In this document: positions 1 through 7,287 of the stretch, piece by piece
Layout of the letters: each line of letters begins with the position of its first letter
Position numbering within the stretch: position 1 is the stretch's first letter
NCBI GenBank assembly: GCA_002103075.1
Contig: DABG01000018.1
Coordinates: 248,001 to 312,000 of the forward strand
From: Candidatus Gastranaerophilales bacterium HUM_9
GTDB lineage: Bacteria > Cyanobacteriota > Vampirovibrionia > Gastranaerophilales > Gastranaerophilaceae
Direction of reading: 5' to 3'
Length of the DNA stretch: 64,000 nt
Notes under the pieces: model-generated
Databases searched by the model: none
Told to the model about the DNA's origin: nothing
What the model saw: only the letters and a program-made list of their open reading frames with translations
Position numbers and translations under genes: made by a program

Positions 1-691
1 TGTATGAACCTGTACAATTTGATGAACTATTTCCACACATTGATTTTGAATTTTTATTCTTTTGTATTCTTCTTGTAGATAAAGGTTTCATATTTTCAAC
101 TTTATGTCTCAGGCATATTAAATTTTTTTTATCAATATAATAAACTTTCCCTAATTGTGTACCTTTACTCAGTTTATCACCTACCATATCATCTGGAACA
201 CAATAATTTGTAATCTTATTTATTGAGCTTTGAGGCGCTTTTTTTTCAAAATATTCTTTTAAAGTTTTATCCGTTCCGTAAGAATTAAATGTAACTGTTT
301 CATTTATTCCTTTTACAAGAACATGGGTATATTGTGCTAAGCTTCCACCTAAAGAGTGTCCTGTTAAGTCTAATTTGTAATTAGGATATTTTGTTTTCAT
401 AACTTGTTTTATTCGTTCTGTAAATATGTAAGCATCGTGTGCTTGTTCAGGAATAGCCTTTCTTTTGCCCATACAATAATCATTTTTTAAATCATTTCCT
501 TTTGTAAATTCTGTTCCACGAAAAACGATAACAATTCGATCATGATATTTGCAAGCATAAGCAAAAAATCCATTTTTTTTGTTTTCGTGTGCATAAAGTG
601 GAATTACATCTTTGGGAAAATTTTTTAAATTTTTTGGATAAATGTCTTTACATAATTCTTTGTACTTTTCATGACGAGTAATTTCGTTCAT
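1..691 (-). CDS. Class 3-type lipase (alpha/beta hydrolase), C-terminus cut by window edge
   Basis: Read from an ATG at 691 with an AGGAAAGGA-like ribosome-binding site at 701-710. No stop occurs before base 1, so about 230 residues are visible and the C-terminus is missing. A VFRGTE stretch near residue 54 fits the oxyanion region, and TGHSLGGS places the nucleophile Ser near residue 112. A PDDMVG stretch further on resembles the catalytic Asp region of class 3/Mbeg1-like lipases. The catalytic His cannot be confirmed on the visible part. I see no signal peptide or membrane helix. The gene diverges from the small membrane protein array starting at 897. Hydrolase fold is secure; substrate is unknown. 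Confidence 0.8.
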   Translation of the reverse strand, partial: MNEITRHEKYKELCKDIYPKNLKNFPKDVIPLYAHENKKNGFFAYACKYHDRIVIVFRGTEFTKGNDLKNDYCMGKRKAIPEQAHDAYIFTERIKQVMKTKYPNYKLDLTGHSLGGSLAQYTHVLVKGINETVTFNSYGTDKTLKEYFEKKAPQSSINKITNYCVPDDMVGDKLSKGTQLGKVYYIDKKNLICLRHKVENMKPLSTRRIQKNKNSKSMCGNSSSNCTGSY

Positions 692-734
692 AGCCTCAAC
701 TTCCTTTCCTAGTTTAATTATCTTTTACTATTTA

Positions 735-760
735 AGGTGAGTTACGGGGGTAAATCACCT
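735..760. other. Intergenic hairpin between lipase and array
   Basis: AGGTGA at 735-740 pairs with TCACCT at 755-760, and an inner TTAC/GTAA pairing closes on a G-rich loop, with one mismatch in the stem. There is no T-tract, so it is not a normal intrinsic terminator. It could be a regulator site or leader structure for either divergent gene. Function unknown. Confidence 0.35.
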
Positions 761-861
761 ATATGTCATATGTACTTACATAAATAACATTTTTTCTCAC
801 CATTTGTCACGCAATATTAAGCATTTGTTACAAAAATTGGAAAATTATAGACTAAAGTATA

Positions 862-890
862 TTGCAAAAGATATCAAAAATTGGTATACT
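862..890 (+). promoter_or_regulatory. Array promoter cassette 1 (leaderless type)
   Basis: -35 TTGCAA at 862-867, 17-base spacer, -10 TATACT at 885-890, then only AAACCT before the ATG at 897. The start of transcription should fall on or next to the start codon. The upstream 57 bases (827-883) match 3536-3592 with one mismatch. This copy has TTGG instead of TTGA before the -10, which weakens the spacer palindrome seen in the other copies. Confidence 0.8.
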
Positions 891-896
891 AAACCT

Positions 897-1292
897 ATGA
901 AAACACCTGATATTTGGCAAAAGTTTTTAAAAACATATACAGCAAAAGTCTTTGCCTGTCTAATTTTTCTTGATTTACCATTCTTTTTAGTTTATGGAAA
1001 TTTATTTTTAGAAAGTTTATCAAGATTTGATGTAATTGAATATATTAATAGTAATATATCAGATTTTTTAGGCTGGGGGTTATTTAGTTCTTTATATAAA
1101 AGCATTATTTTAATATTATTCGCTATTCTAGAAAAATATTACATAAAACCAGATTACGAACTAATAACATCGACACCTAAAGGTCAAAAATTAGAACAAT
1201 TTTCTATAATTTTACAAATTATATATTTAATTATTGTATTAGTAAGTTTACCAATCACTTTATTAATTGTTTTTATACTGGGGTGTTCTTAA
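897..1292 (+). CDS. Array membrane protein, type A (copy A1)
   Basis: 131 residues, unknown family. It begins with the type A signature MKTPDIWQKFLKTYTAKV, followed by hydrophobic segments at about 17-40, 58-80 and 98-125. A conserved basic stretch EKYYIKPDYELITSTPKGQK lies between helices 2 and 3. By the positive-inside rule the N-terminus and this stretch face the cytoplasm and the variable first loop faces out. The start at 897 is chosen because the promoter ends at 890; an in-frame ATG at 804 lies upstream of that promoter. The stop is followed one base later by type B copy 1, so the two are probably co-translated. Function unknown. Confidence 0.8.
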   Translation: MKTPDIWQKFLKTYTAKVFACLIFLDLPFFLVYGNLFLESLSRFDVIEYINSNISDFLGWGLFSSLYKSIILILFAILEKYYIKPDYELITSTPKGQKLEQFSIILQIIYLIIVLVSLPITLLIVFILGCS

Positions 1293-1293
1293 A

Positions 1294-1650
1294 ATGCAAA
1301 TAAAAAATTTCTTTTATAAAATAATAAAATCCTATACTGCAAAAATATTTTCAAGTTTTATTTTTGTAGATATGGCTTTTTTTCTTATAATACTTAGCAT
1401 GGTATTAATAAATGGTGAAGGTGGAGAAAGTACTGGCATAGATTTTTTAATATTTGTATTTCTAATTCCACTTAGTTTTATGGTTAAATTTTTCACAGTA
1501 ATTACAACTTTTTTACTAGAAGTTTTTTATATAAAACCTGATTATGATTCTATTTATATCAACAAAAAGATGATGATATTAGAAACAATATCTATTGTAA
1601 TTCAATTAGGATTGATATTCACTTTAATGATAGCAATTCTTTTTTTCTAG
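1294..1650 (+). CDS. Array membrane protein, type B (copy B1)
   Basis: 118 residues, partner of the type A gene ending at 1292. Type B proteins lack the PEIWQKF start. They open with a short basic helix (MQIKNFFYKIIKSYTAKIF) and end with KPDYDSIYINKKMM and ETISIVIQL blocks. Three hydrophobic helices are predicted. An in-frame TTG upstream at 1267 would overlap A1, but the ATG at 1294 has GGGG about 10 bases before it and matches the start of the other B copies. The last 165 bases are almost identical to B4 at 5002-5166 while the middle differs, which points to gene conversion or recent duplication. Function unknown. Confidence 0.75.
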   Translation: MQIKNFFYKIIKSYTAKIFSSFIFVDMAFFLIILSMVLINGEGGESTGIDFLIFVFLIPLSFMVKFFTVITTFLLEVFYIKPDYDSIYINKKMMILETISIVIQLGLIFTLMIAILFF

Positions 1651-1683
1651 TTTAAATATAAAATAATGAATCACTCTTATATA

Positions 1684-1712
1684 TTGCAAAAGGTATCCAA
1701 AATTGATATACT
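1684..1712 (+). promoter_or_regulatory. Array promoter cassette 2 (leaderless type)
   Basis: -35 TTGCAA at 1684-1689, 17-base spacer, -10 TATACT at 1707-1712, then 7 bases to the ATG at 1720. The spacer carries TATCC in place of TATCA, otherwise matching the other cassettes. Confidence 0.8.
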
Positions 1713-1719
1713 AAAGCCT

Positions 1720-2094
1720 ATGAAAACACCTGAAATTTGGCAAAAGTTTTTAAAAACACGTACTGCAAATGTTATGGCAATCATGAGCTTTATTGATATT
1801 CCAATATTTCTAATCTTTTTATCATTTTTATCTGGAATTCATAAGGTAAGTGAACTTTCAGGATTATTATACATAGTACTTTATACTGTTTTAATACCAT
1901 TATTTTTATTAATTAAATTATTAACAATTATTATAACTCTTTTATTAGATAAATTCAGGAAAATGCCTGAGTCTAATTTGATTGAAATTGATAAAAAATC
2001 AATGACAATAGAAACAATTCTAATAATAATTAATATCTTTGTATCCCTAAGTATAATTATAAACATCTTAAAAGTAATATTTTATCCATATTAA
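1720..2094 (+). CDS. Array membrane protein, A/B chimera without a partner
   Basis: 124 residues. The N-terminus is type A (MKTPEIWQKFLKTRTANV), but the C-terminal half reads like type B: a KLLTIIITLLLDKF helix, then IEIDKKSMTIETI in place of the type A TPKG block. It therefore looks like a recombinant between the two types. It has no downstream B gene; the next cassette promoter follows at 2124. An in-frame TTG-initiated extension to 1666 reads through the promoter and is rejected. Three hydrophobic helices; function unknown. Confidence 0.75.
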   Translation: MKTPEIWQKFLKTRTANVMAIMSFIDIPIFLIFLSFLSGIHKVSELSGLLYIVLYTVLIPLFLLIKLLTIIITLLLDKFRKMPESNLIEIDKKSMTIETILIIINIFVSLSIIINILKVIFYPY

Positions 2095-2123
2095 TAATTA
2101 GTTATAGTTTATACTAAAGTATA

Positions 2124-2152
2124 TTGTAAAAGGTATCAAAAATTGATATACT
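2124..2152 (+). promoter_or_regulatory. Array promoter cassette 3 (leaderless type)
   Basis: -35 TTGTAA at 2124-2129, 17-base spacer, -10 TATACT at 2147-2152, then AAGCCT and the ATG at 2159. The spacer holds the inverted repeat TATCAA-AAA-TTGATA, which runs into the -10 box. Confidence 0.8.
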
Positions 2153-2158
2153 AAGCCT

Positions 2159-2551
2159 ATGAAATTACCTGAAATTTGGCAAAAGTTTTTAAAAACATAT
2201 ACAGCAAAAGTCTTTGCCTGTCTAATCTTTACCGATATACCTTTTTTTATAATTTTTTGTGCCTTTTTTATTCAAGGTTTATTTTATAATAATTCTTTAA
2301 ATGATGATATTACGTGTTTTGTTAGTTTTGAAATATGTAATACAATATATAAAATTACCATATTATTAGGATCATTTTTTATTGAGAAATTTTTCCTAAA
2401 ACCTGATTATACTTTAATAATAAGTACGCCGAAAGGATTAAAACTAGAAAAATTATCTATATTAATCCAAATTATTGGATTAATTTGTTTAATAATTTTT
2501 ATATTATTCGTTATTATAATTTGTTTAATGGGAGCAACAATTGAATCTTAA
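2159..2551 (+). CDS. Array membrane protein, type A (copy A2)
   Basis: 130 residues with the signature MKLPEIWQKFLKTYTAKVF, a TM1 containing the conserved Asp (FTDIPFF), a variable loop with NDDITC, then IEKFFLKPDYTLI and TPKGLKLEKLSI before the last helix. It ends inside the start of the next gene: the last 11 bases overlap B2, which favours translational coupling. No ribosome-binding site precedes the start, consistent with a leaderless message from the promoter ending at 2152. Function unknown. Confidence 0.8.
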   Translation: MKLPEIWQKFLKTYTAKVFACLIFTDIPFFIIFCAFFIQGLFYNNSLNDDITCFVSFEICNTIYKITILLGSFFIEKFFLKPDYTLIISTPKGLKLEKLSILIQIIGLICLIIFILFVIIICLMGATIES

Positions 2552-2906
2552 AAATTTATATAAAAATTTAATGAAAACGTATACAATAAAAATTCTTTCA
2601 AGTTTAGTATTTTTAGATATAACTGTTTTGCTCACCCTTTTTACAATATATACATATACGAATGATGGTTATGGTTCTGGTATAATATTTGCTATTTTTT
2701 ATGGAATAATAACAATAGTTTATTCTTTAATTAAATTTTTTATACTACTTATAACTTTATTATTAGAAAAATTTTATATAAAACCTGATTATGAAAAAAT
2801 TTATACTGATAAAAAAATAATAACAATAGAAACAATTGCTATTTGTCTTCAAATTATATTATTCCCAATAATATTTTTTATTTATCTGTTTGCACTTATT
2901 GATTAA
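2541..2906 (+). CDS. Array membrane protein, type B (copy B2)
   Basis: 121 residues starting at a TTG (MNLKNLYKNLMKTYTIKI), overlapping the end of A2 by 11 bases. GGGAG at about 2530-2534 is a good ribosome-binding site for this TTG. It contains the type B blocks IKPDYEKIYTDKKIITIET and three hydrophobic helices, with a short glycine-rich variable loop (NDGYGSG). The A-B overlap repeats exactly in A3-B3. Function unknown; a two-subunit membrane complex with A2 is a reasonable inference. Confidence 0.75.
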   Translation: MNLKNLYKNLMKTYTIKILSSLVFLDITVLLTLFTIYTYTNDGYGSGIIFAIFYGIITIVYSLIKFFILLITLLLEKFYIKPDYEKIYTDKKIITIETIAICLQIILFPIIFFIYLFALID

Positions 2907-3043
2907 ATTATTAGACGATTTAAAGTATGTACATAATGACGCTATATAAATTTTTTGATTCATAACTAAAAAAGGTACTTTTTATTTGTAAAAAACTATA
3001 GTTTGTATCTTATTAACTATTACACTTGATAGTCTAAAGTATA

Positions 3044-3072
3044 TTGTAAAAGGTATCAAAAATTGATATACT
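3044..3072 (+). promoter_or_regulatory. Array promoter cassette 4, driving a non-family gene
   Basis: -35 TTGTAA at 3044-3049, 17-base spacer, -10 TATACT at 3067-3072, 7 bases to the ATG at 3080. It is the same cassette as in front of the type A genes, but the gene behind it is a different protein. Confidence 0.8.
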
Positions 3073-3079
3073 AAAGCCT

Positions 3080-3559
3080 ATGAAATTAAAACTATATTGG
3101 AATAAATTTATTTTTTTATTAAACAAGAATAAAAGCTTGTTGTTTTGGCTATTTTTAATAGCATTGTCATATTTTACATACCTTTCATCTGTTGTTCAAT
3201 TTTATGGAACTAAATACAATATATTAGTAGGTGAGGGTTTAAACCCAGACCCATCACACATGCCAATATATATATTACTAACAATTCCTACATTTATAAT
3301 CTATGTTATTGTTACTATTTATATGACATTAAAACTGAATTTTTTTAGATGTATAGTTTTCCCAATTTTATTTTGTTCATATTTATATGCGTTAATTTAT
3401 TGTAGTTATACTATAAATTCATATTTCTTATGGTTATATATACTTGGATTTCCTATACTTTTTACCATTTTTTGTTTGCTAATAATTATCGGATTGATTA
3501 AAGATATTTTAACTATAAAAAGGCTTGAGTTGAATGTTAGAAAAATTGGAAAATTATAG
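3080..3559 (+). CDS. Four-helix membrane protein carried in the array
   Basis: 159 residues, not recognisable as type A or B. It has four or five hydrophobic segments (about 20-40, 65-88, 92-112, 115-140) and a basic C-terminus ending RKIGKL. It shares the cassette promoter with the array. The 3' end of this gene is duplicated as a remnant upstream of A1: bases 827-850 match 3536-3559 except for one base. A second copy of this gene therefore probably once stood in front of A1. Function unknown. Confidence 0.7.
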   Translation: MKLKLYWNKFIFLLNKNKSLLFWLFLIALSYFTYLSSVVQFYGTKYNILVGEGLNPDPSHMPIYILLTIPTFIIYVIVTIYMTLKLNFFRCIVFPILFCSYLYALIYCSYTINSYFLWLYILGFPILFTIFCLLIIIGLIKDILTIKRLELNVRKIGKL

Positions 3560-3570
3560 ACTAAAGTATA

Positions 3571-3599
3571 TTGCAAAAGATATCAAAAATTGATATACT
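3571..3599 (+). promoter_or_regulatory. Array promoter cassette 5 (leaderless type)
   Basis: -35 TTGCAA at 3571-3576, 17-base spacer, -10 TATACT at 3594-3599, then 7 bases to the ATG at 3607. The spacer has a 7-base inverted repeat (ATATCAA-AAA-TTGATAT). The matching block extends upstream to 3536 in common with cassette 1. Confidence 0.8.
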
Positions 3600-3606
3600 A
3601 AAGCCA

Positions 3607-4008
3607 ATGAAAACACCTGAAATTTGGCAAAAGTTTTTAAAAACATATACAGCAAAAGTCTTTGCCTGTCTAATCTTTACCGATATACCTTTATTAATAT
3701 TTTGGTTATTCATTGCTTTAGGCAAAGCAATTGATCACGAATCTGGTTGGATATTACAAATTTTTTTCTTTTTTAGTCTTTTAATATCATCAAATATTTT
3801 ATGTAAACTTGTTATCTTATTACCAACCATATTATTAGAAAAATATTTTATAAAACCTGATTATGAACTAATAACATCAACACCAAGAGGGCAAAAATTA
3901 GAACAACTCTCTATAATTTTACAGGTGATATTTTTAATTTTTTCACTAATATATTTACTATGTTCAATTATTCTTTATAAAATGGGGATATATAAATTTG
4001 AATTTTAA
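3607..4008 (+). CDS. Array membrane protein, type A (copy A3)
   Basis: 133 residues with MKTPEIWQKFLKTYTAKVF and the FTDIPLLIF helix. The outward loop is variable (GKAIDHESGW), and the IKPDYELITSTPRGQKLEQ block is nearly identical to A1. The start at 3607 follows the promoter ending at 3599; an in-frame TTG at 3571 lies in the -35 box and is rejected. The last 11 bases overlap B3. Function unknown. Confidence 0.8.
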   Translation: MKTPEIWQKFLKTYTAKVFACLIFTDIPLLIFWLFIALGKAIDHESGWILQIFFFFSLLISSNILCKLVILLPTILLEKYFIKPDYELITSTPRGQKLEQLSIILQVIFLIFSLIYLLCSIILYKMGIYKFEF

Positions 4009-4345
4009 ACACTTATATCAAAAATTAATGAAAACATATACAGCAAAAGTTTTTTCAAGTTTGATTTTCCTTGATATATCTTTTGCGTTTTCAATTATAT
4101 CTATGCTTCTATGTACATTACTTAATAATGAATCAATCTCATATACATTTTATATGCTAATGTTTGTATCAATCGCCATAATACCTATAATAAAAATAAT
4201 AATAACATTAGTAACTTTTTGGATAGAAAAACGTCATCTAAAATTAGATTATGACTCTATTTATATCAATAAAAAAGCAATGATATTAGAAACGATATCT
4301 ATTGTAATTCAACTCGCAATTTTTCTAAATCCGCATTTATATTAA
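3998..4345 (+). CDS. Array membrane protein, type B (copy B3)
   Basis: 115 residues from a TTG start (MNFKHLYQKLMKTYTAKVF) overlapping A3 by 11 bases, with GGGG about 10 bases upstream. It contains the DYDSIYINKKAMILETISIVIQL block of type B, but stops soon after it. The C-terminal helix is therefore shorter than in B1 and B4 (ends NPHLY), possibly a truncation by a point change. Three hydrophobic segments, the last shortened. Function unknown. Confidence 0.75.
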   Translation: MNFKHLYQKLMKTYTAKVFSSLIFLDISFAFSIISMLLCTLLNNESISYTFYMLMFVSIAIIPIIKIIITLVTFWIEKRHLKLDYDSIYINKKAMILETISIVIQLAIFLNPHLY

Positions 4346-4383
4346 AAACAATTAAAGCATTACACCCAACATGTTAAAGTATA

Positions 4384-4412
4384 TTGCAAAAGATATCAAA
4401 AATTGATATACT
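4384..4412 (+). promoter_or_regulatory. Array promoter cassette 6 (leaderless type)
   Basis: -35 TTGCAA at 4384-4389, 17-base spacer, -10 TATACT at 4407-4412, then 7 bases to the ATG at 4420. The spacer palindrome is intact. Confidence 0.8.
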
Positions 4413-4419
4413 AAAACCT

Positions 4420-4803
4420 ATGAAAATACCTGAAATTTGGCAAAAGTTTTTAAACACACGCACTGCAAATGCTTGTTCTTATCTCATTCTTATTGATATT
4501 AACATGTTATTATTTTCATTTGTCTTTTTTATATATTTAATTTGGTATAATGAAGAAATGATAAATATAATTCCATTTTTACGCACTATGATATTTATTT
4601 TGGTTCCAATTTACGTGATTACTAAATTGATATGTGTTATTCTTATATATCTTTATGAAAAAATATTTACTAATTCTCAATTTAATGTAGAAACCTCATC
4701 TGAAAAAATATTTGTAAAAAAAACTTTTTTTGTAATTTTACAAATAAAAATTTTAATTTTTTTATCTATATTATATGGAATTATATTAGTATTATTAAGG
4801 TAA
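4420..4803 (+). CDS. Array membrane protein, diverged type A (copy A4)
   Basis: 127 residues. The start is typical (MKIPEIWQKFLNTRTANA), but the rest has drifted: the KPDY block is lost and replaced by TNSQFNVETSSEKIFVKKT. As in the 1720 gene the N-terminal motif reads TRTANA rather than TYTAKV, so these two form a subgroup. Three hydrophobic helices. B4 begins 6 bases after the stop. Function unknown. Confidence 0.7.
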   Translation: MKIPEIWQKFLNTRTANACSYLILIDINMLLFSFVFFIYLIWYNEEMINIIPFLRTMIFILVPIYVITKLICVILIYLYEKIFTNSQFNVETSSEKIFVKKTFFVILQIKILIFLSILYGIILVLLR

Positions 4804-4809
4804 GAAAAA

Positions 4810-5166
4810 ATGAATATATTTAATAATTTATCAAAAATATATAAAACATATACTGTAAAAATTTTTGCAAATTTAATTTGTATTGATTTAAGTTTCATTA
4901 TATATATTACATACTTAGATTTAATGTTTTATAAGGGACATGTTAGTGAGTTTTTCCTAATAATGTCAGAATTCTTTTATATATTCATATCGTATATTTT
5001 TAAATTTTTCACAGTAATCATAACTTTTTTACTAGAAGTTTTTTATATAAAACCTGATTATGATTCTATTTATATCAACAAAAAAATGATGGCATTAGAA
5101 ACAATATCTATTGTAATCCAATTAGGATTGATACTAACTTTAATGATAGCAATACTTTTTTTCTAA
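4810..5166 (+). CDS. Array membrane protein, type B (copy B4)
   Basis: 118 residues, last member of the array. The C-terminal half (KFFTVIITFLLEVFYIKPDY onward) is almost the same as B1 at both protein and DNA level, while the N-terminal half (MNIFNNLSKIYKTYTVKIFA) is distinct. This mosaic pattern supports exchange between array members. An AAGAAAAA stretch before the ATG is a weak ribosome-binding site. Function unknown. Confidence 0.75.
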   Translation: MNIFNNLSKIYKTYTVKIFANLICIDLSFIIYITYLDLMFYKGHVSEFFLIMSEFFYIFISYIFKFFTVIITFLLEVFYIKPDYDSIYINKKMMALETISIVIQLGLILTLMIAILFF

Positions 5167-5263
5167 AAATAGTACATATTTAACCAACAGCTGCATTAAA
5201 AAAAATCCATTTTAATATTTCAAACTTTTATACAATTTTTCAAGTTCTAATGCTTAAACTATC

Positions 5264-6331
5264 CTATCTAACAACCTTTTTCAAGCCTTTTGGGTGGTCG
5301 ACGTTTTTATGCATTCTTGTTGCAATCTCTAATGCCAACATCTGACAAATAACAGCGTTTGAAAACATCTGCAACATCTCATTTTTACAGTCAATACTTA
5401 TATTAAAATTAGAAATATACTTATTATCTTTACCAATAATATAAATTGATGGATTATACTCATCTTTAATCTTATTCAGGTTTTCAGCCGCAACACTAGA
5501 CATCTTGTTTACAGCTACAAAAATGATTGCAGATGGTTTATTGTTCAAAGAAGCAACATGTCCGTGCATAAACTCTCCAACAATACCGGCATTAATATTC
5601 ATATAAGAGGTTTCTTTTATCTTCAACGCACCCTCTTTTGCAATCGCATAAGATATACCCTCTGCCAACATCACAACCACTTTATGTTTAGCAATCAATC
5701 TTGCCAAATGATGAACCTTTTTTCTCAACTCTAAAGTTTTCTCAATAATATCAGGTAATTCGCCCAATGAATCCATGTATTCATCAATATTTACACCCTT
5801 ATTTCGTGCAATCTTCAATGTCACAACCAACGCACACATCATCTGTGCAGTAAACGATTTTGTTGCAGCAATACTTGTTTCTACTCCTGCGTGGCAATTT
5901 ATATGATACTTTGTTTCTTTCCAAATAGTAGAATTTTCCTTATTAGTAATGCACATTGTATCAAGGTAATACTTGTCTTCGCCAGAACTAAAACCCTCAT
6001 TAACACGTCGTAAAGCCTTTATAGTATCAGTGGTTTCACCAGACTGTGTTATAAAAATATACAAAGTTCCTTTATCATGTGGAACAACTTTTTTTAACAA
6101 AAACTCGCTTGAATATATAGCACGTGCTTCTAACCCAGCAATCTCACCTAATAATTCGCTAGAAAACCTTGCACAGTGATATGACGAACCGCTTGCAACA
6201 AGCACTATCTTGTTTACATTACTAGGAACCCCAATTTCATCAACTTTTTCTTTTTCTATAATACCTTTTATAATTGATGGTTGTTCATAAATTTCTTTTT
6301 CCATTGAGGTTTTAATTTTGCTAAAAAACAT
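5264..6331 (-). CDS. SIS-domain sugar-phosphate isomerase/deaminase, GlmS C-terminal-like
   Basis: 355 residues made of two SIS domains (about 25-190 and 200-350), equivalent to the isomerase half of glucosamine-6-phosphate synthase. The glutaminase domain with its N-terminal Cys is absent. Motifs are ASGSSYH and TQSGETTDT for sugar-phosphate binding, and a GlmS-like tail (DHPKGLKKVV). By family knowledge, stand-alone versions act as glucosamine-6-phosphate deaminases or sugar-amine deglycases; the substrate cannot be chosen here. GGGAG precedes the ATG. It follows the glycosyltransferase gene by 50 bases on the same strand and may be the last gene of that transcript. Confidence 0.8.
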   Translation of the reverse strand: MFFSKIKTSMEKEIYEQPSIIKGIIEKEKVDEIGVPSNVNKIVLVASGSSYHCARFSSELLGEIAGLEARAIYSSEFLLKKVVPHDKGTLYIFITQSGETTDTIKALRRVNEGFSSGEDKYYLDTMCITNKENSTIWKETKYHINCHAGVETSIAATKSFTAQMMCALVVTLKIARNKGVNIDEYMDSLGELPDIIEKTLELRKKVHHLARLIAKHKVVVMLAEGISYAIAKEGALKIKETSYMNINAGIVGEFMHGHVASLNNKPSAIIFVAVNKMSSVAAENLNKIKDEYNPSIYIIGKDNKYISNFNISIDCKNEMLQMFSNAVICQMLALEIATRMHKNVDHPKGLKKVVR

Positions 6332-6381
6332 CTTTTTCTCCCGTGCTATACGTCCATTTTAACATATTTTGACAACCTAAA

Positions 6382-7266
6382 TCAAGCCTTATCAAATTCC
6401 TTAAAATATTCAGCTTTTAATTTTTCTAATTCCATTAGACCGCTAGTTTTCACCATTGATTTTGTCATAAAATAATAGTCCCAAAACCATTTTTCAATTA
6501 TTGTTTTTTTAGCTTCAAAAACTTCTTTATTTTTAACCGCCATCTTGAATATTTCATACCAATTCCTGAAATGATCTAGAGCTACAATTTCTGATTTAAA
6601 GTTTAAGTCCATTAAAGACCCCTCTCTAATCATATAATGATGAAATCTTCGCATATCGAAATAAATTTTATCACTGACTAAAAAATACATTTTGCAAAAC
6701 GCAATATCTTCATAACAAAGTTTTTCAGCAAATCTTATATCATAGTTTTTGATAAGTTCTGTTTTAAAGACCTTGTTCCAAACATAAACATTGGTTAAAT
6801 CTTTTATATTATCAGTAAAATTCAATAGCCCAACCAAAGAAAGTTGTGCATATTTTCTTGCTCTCCTATAAAGTCTTGAAGACTCATCTCCAACAACTTC
6901 TGTATTAAAACATATTAAATCAGTATCGGTTGTACTAAAAGTTTCCCAAGCAGACTCTAATAAATCTTGCTCAATATAATCGTCACTGTCTAAAAAATAA
7001 ATATACTCACTCATTGAGTTATTTAAAACATACTCTATACCTTTATTTCTAGCTGAACCTTGACCACAATTTTCTTGTGAAATAACCTTTATTCGCTTGT
7101 CTTTCAGTTTATACCTTGTTAAAACGTTAAAAGAATTATCCGTTGAGCCATCATCTATACAAATCACTTGAAAATCTTCAAATGTTTGTGCAAGTACACT
7201 ATCCAAGCACCGTTTTAAAAATTGTTCAGAATTATAAATAGGTATAATGATTGAAAATTTTGCCAT
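6382..7266 (-). CDS. Glycosyltransferase family 2
   Basis: 294 residues. The N-terminal GT-A fold has the nucleotide-sugar motif SIIIPIYNSEQFL, CIDDGSTDNS, and the metal-binding YFLDSDDYI near residues 91-99. The C-terminal part is variable and aromatic-rich, typical of acceptor-specific regions. No membrane anchor is evident, so it probably works at the inner face of the membrane on a lipid- or protein-linked glycan. It starts 21 bases after atpG on the same strand, with no terminator visible between, so it may be expressed by read-through from the ATP synthase operon. Confidence 0.85.
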   Translation of the reverse strand: MAKFSIIIPIYNSEQFLKRCLDSVLAQTFEDFQVICIDDGSTDNSFNVLTRYKLKDKRIKVISQENCGQGSARNKGIEYVLNNSMSEYIYFLDSDDYIEQDLLESAWETFSTTDTDLICFNTEVVGDESSRLYRRARKYAQLSLVGLLNFTDNIKDLTNVYVWNKVFKTELIKNYDIRFAEKLCYEDIAFCKMYFLVSDKIYFDMRRFHHYMIREGSLMDLNFKSEIVALDHFRNWYEIFKMAVKNKEVFEAKKTIIEKWFWDYYFMTKSMVKTSGLMELEKLKAEYFKEFDKA

Positions 7267-7287
7267 AATCTAAATATTGCAACCTTA

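Noticed and set aside
804..896. Longer start for the first array gene
   Set aside because: The extension reads through the promoter and the remnant of the 3080-like gene.
862..4412. Regularly recurring 30-base repeats could suggest a CRISPR array
   Set aside because: Spacing is 440-920 bases and the intervals are coding; the repeats are promoters.
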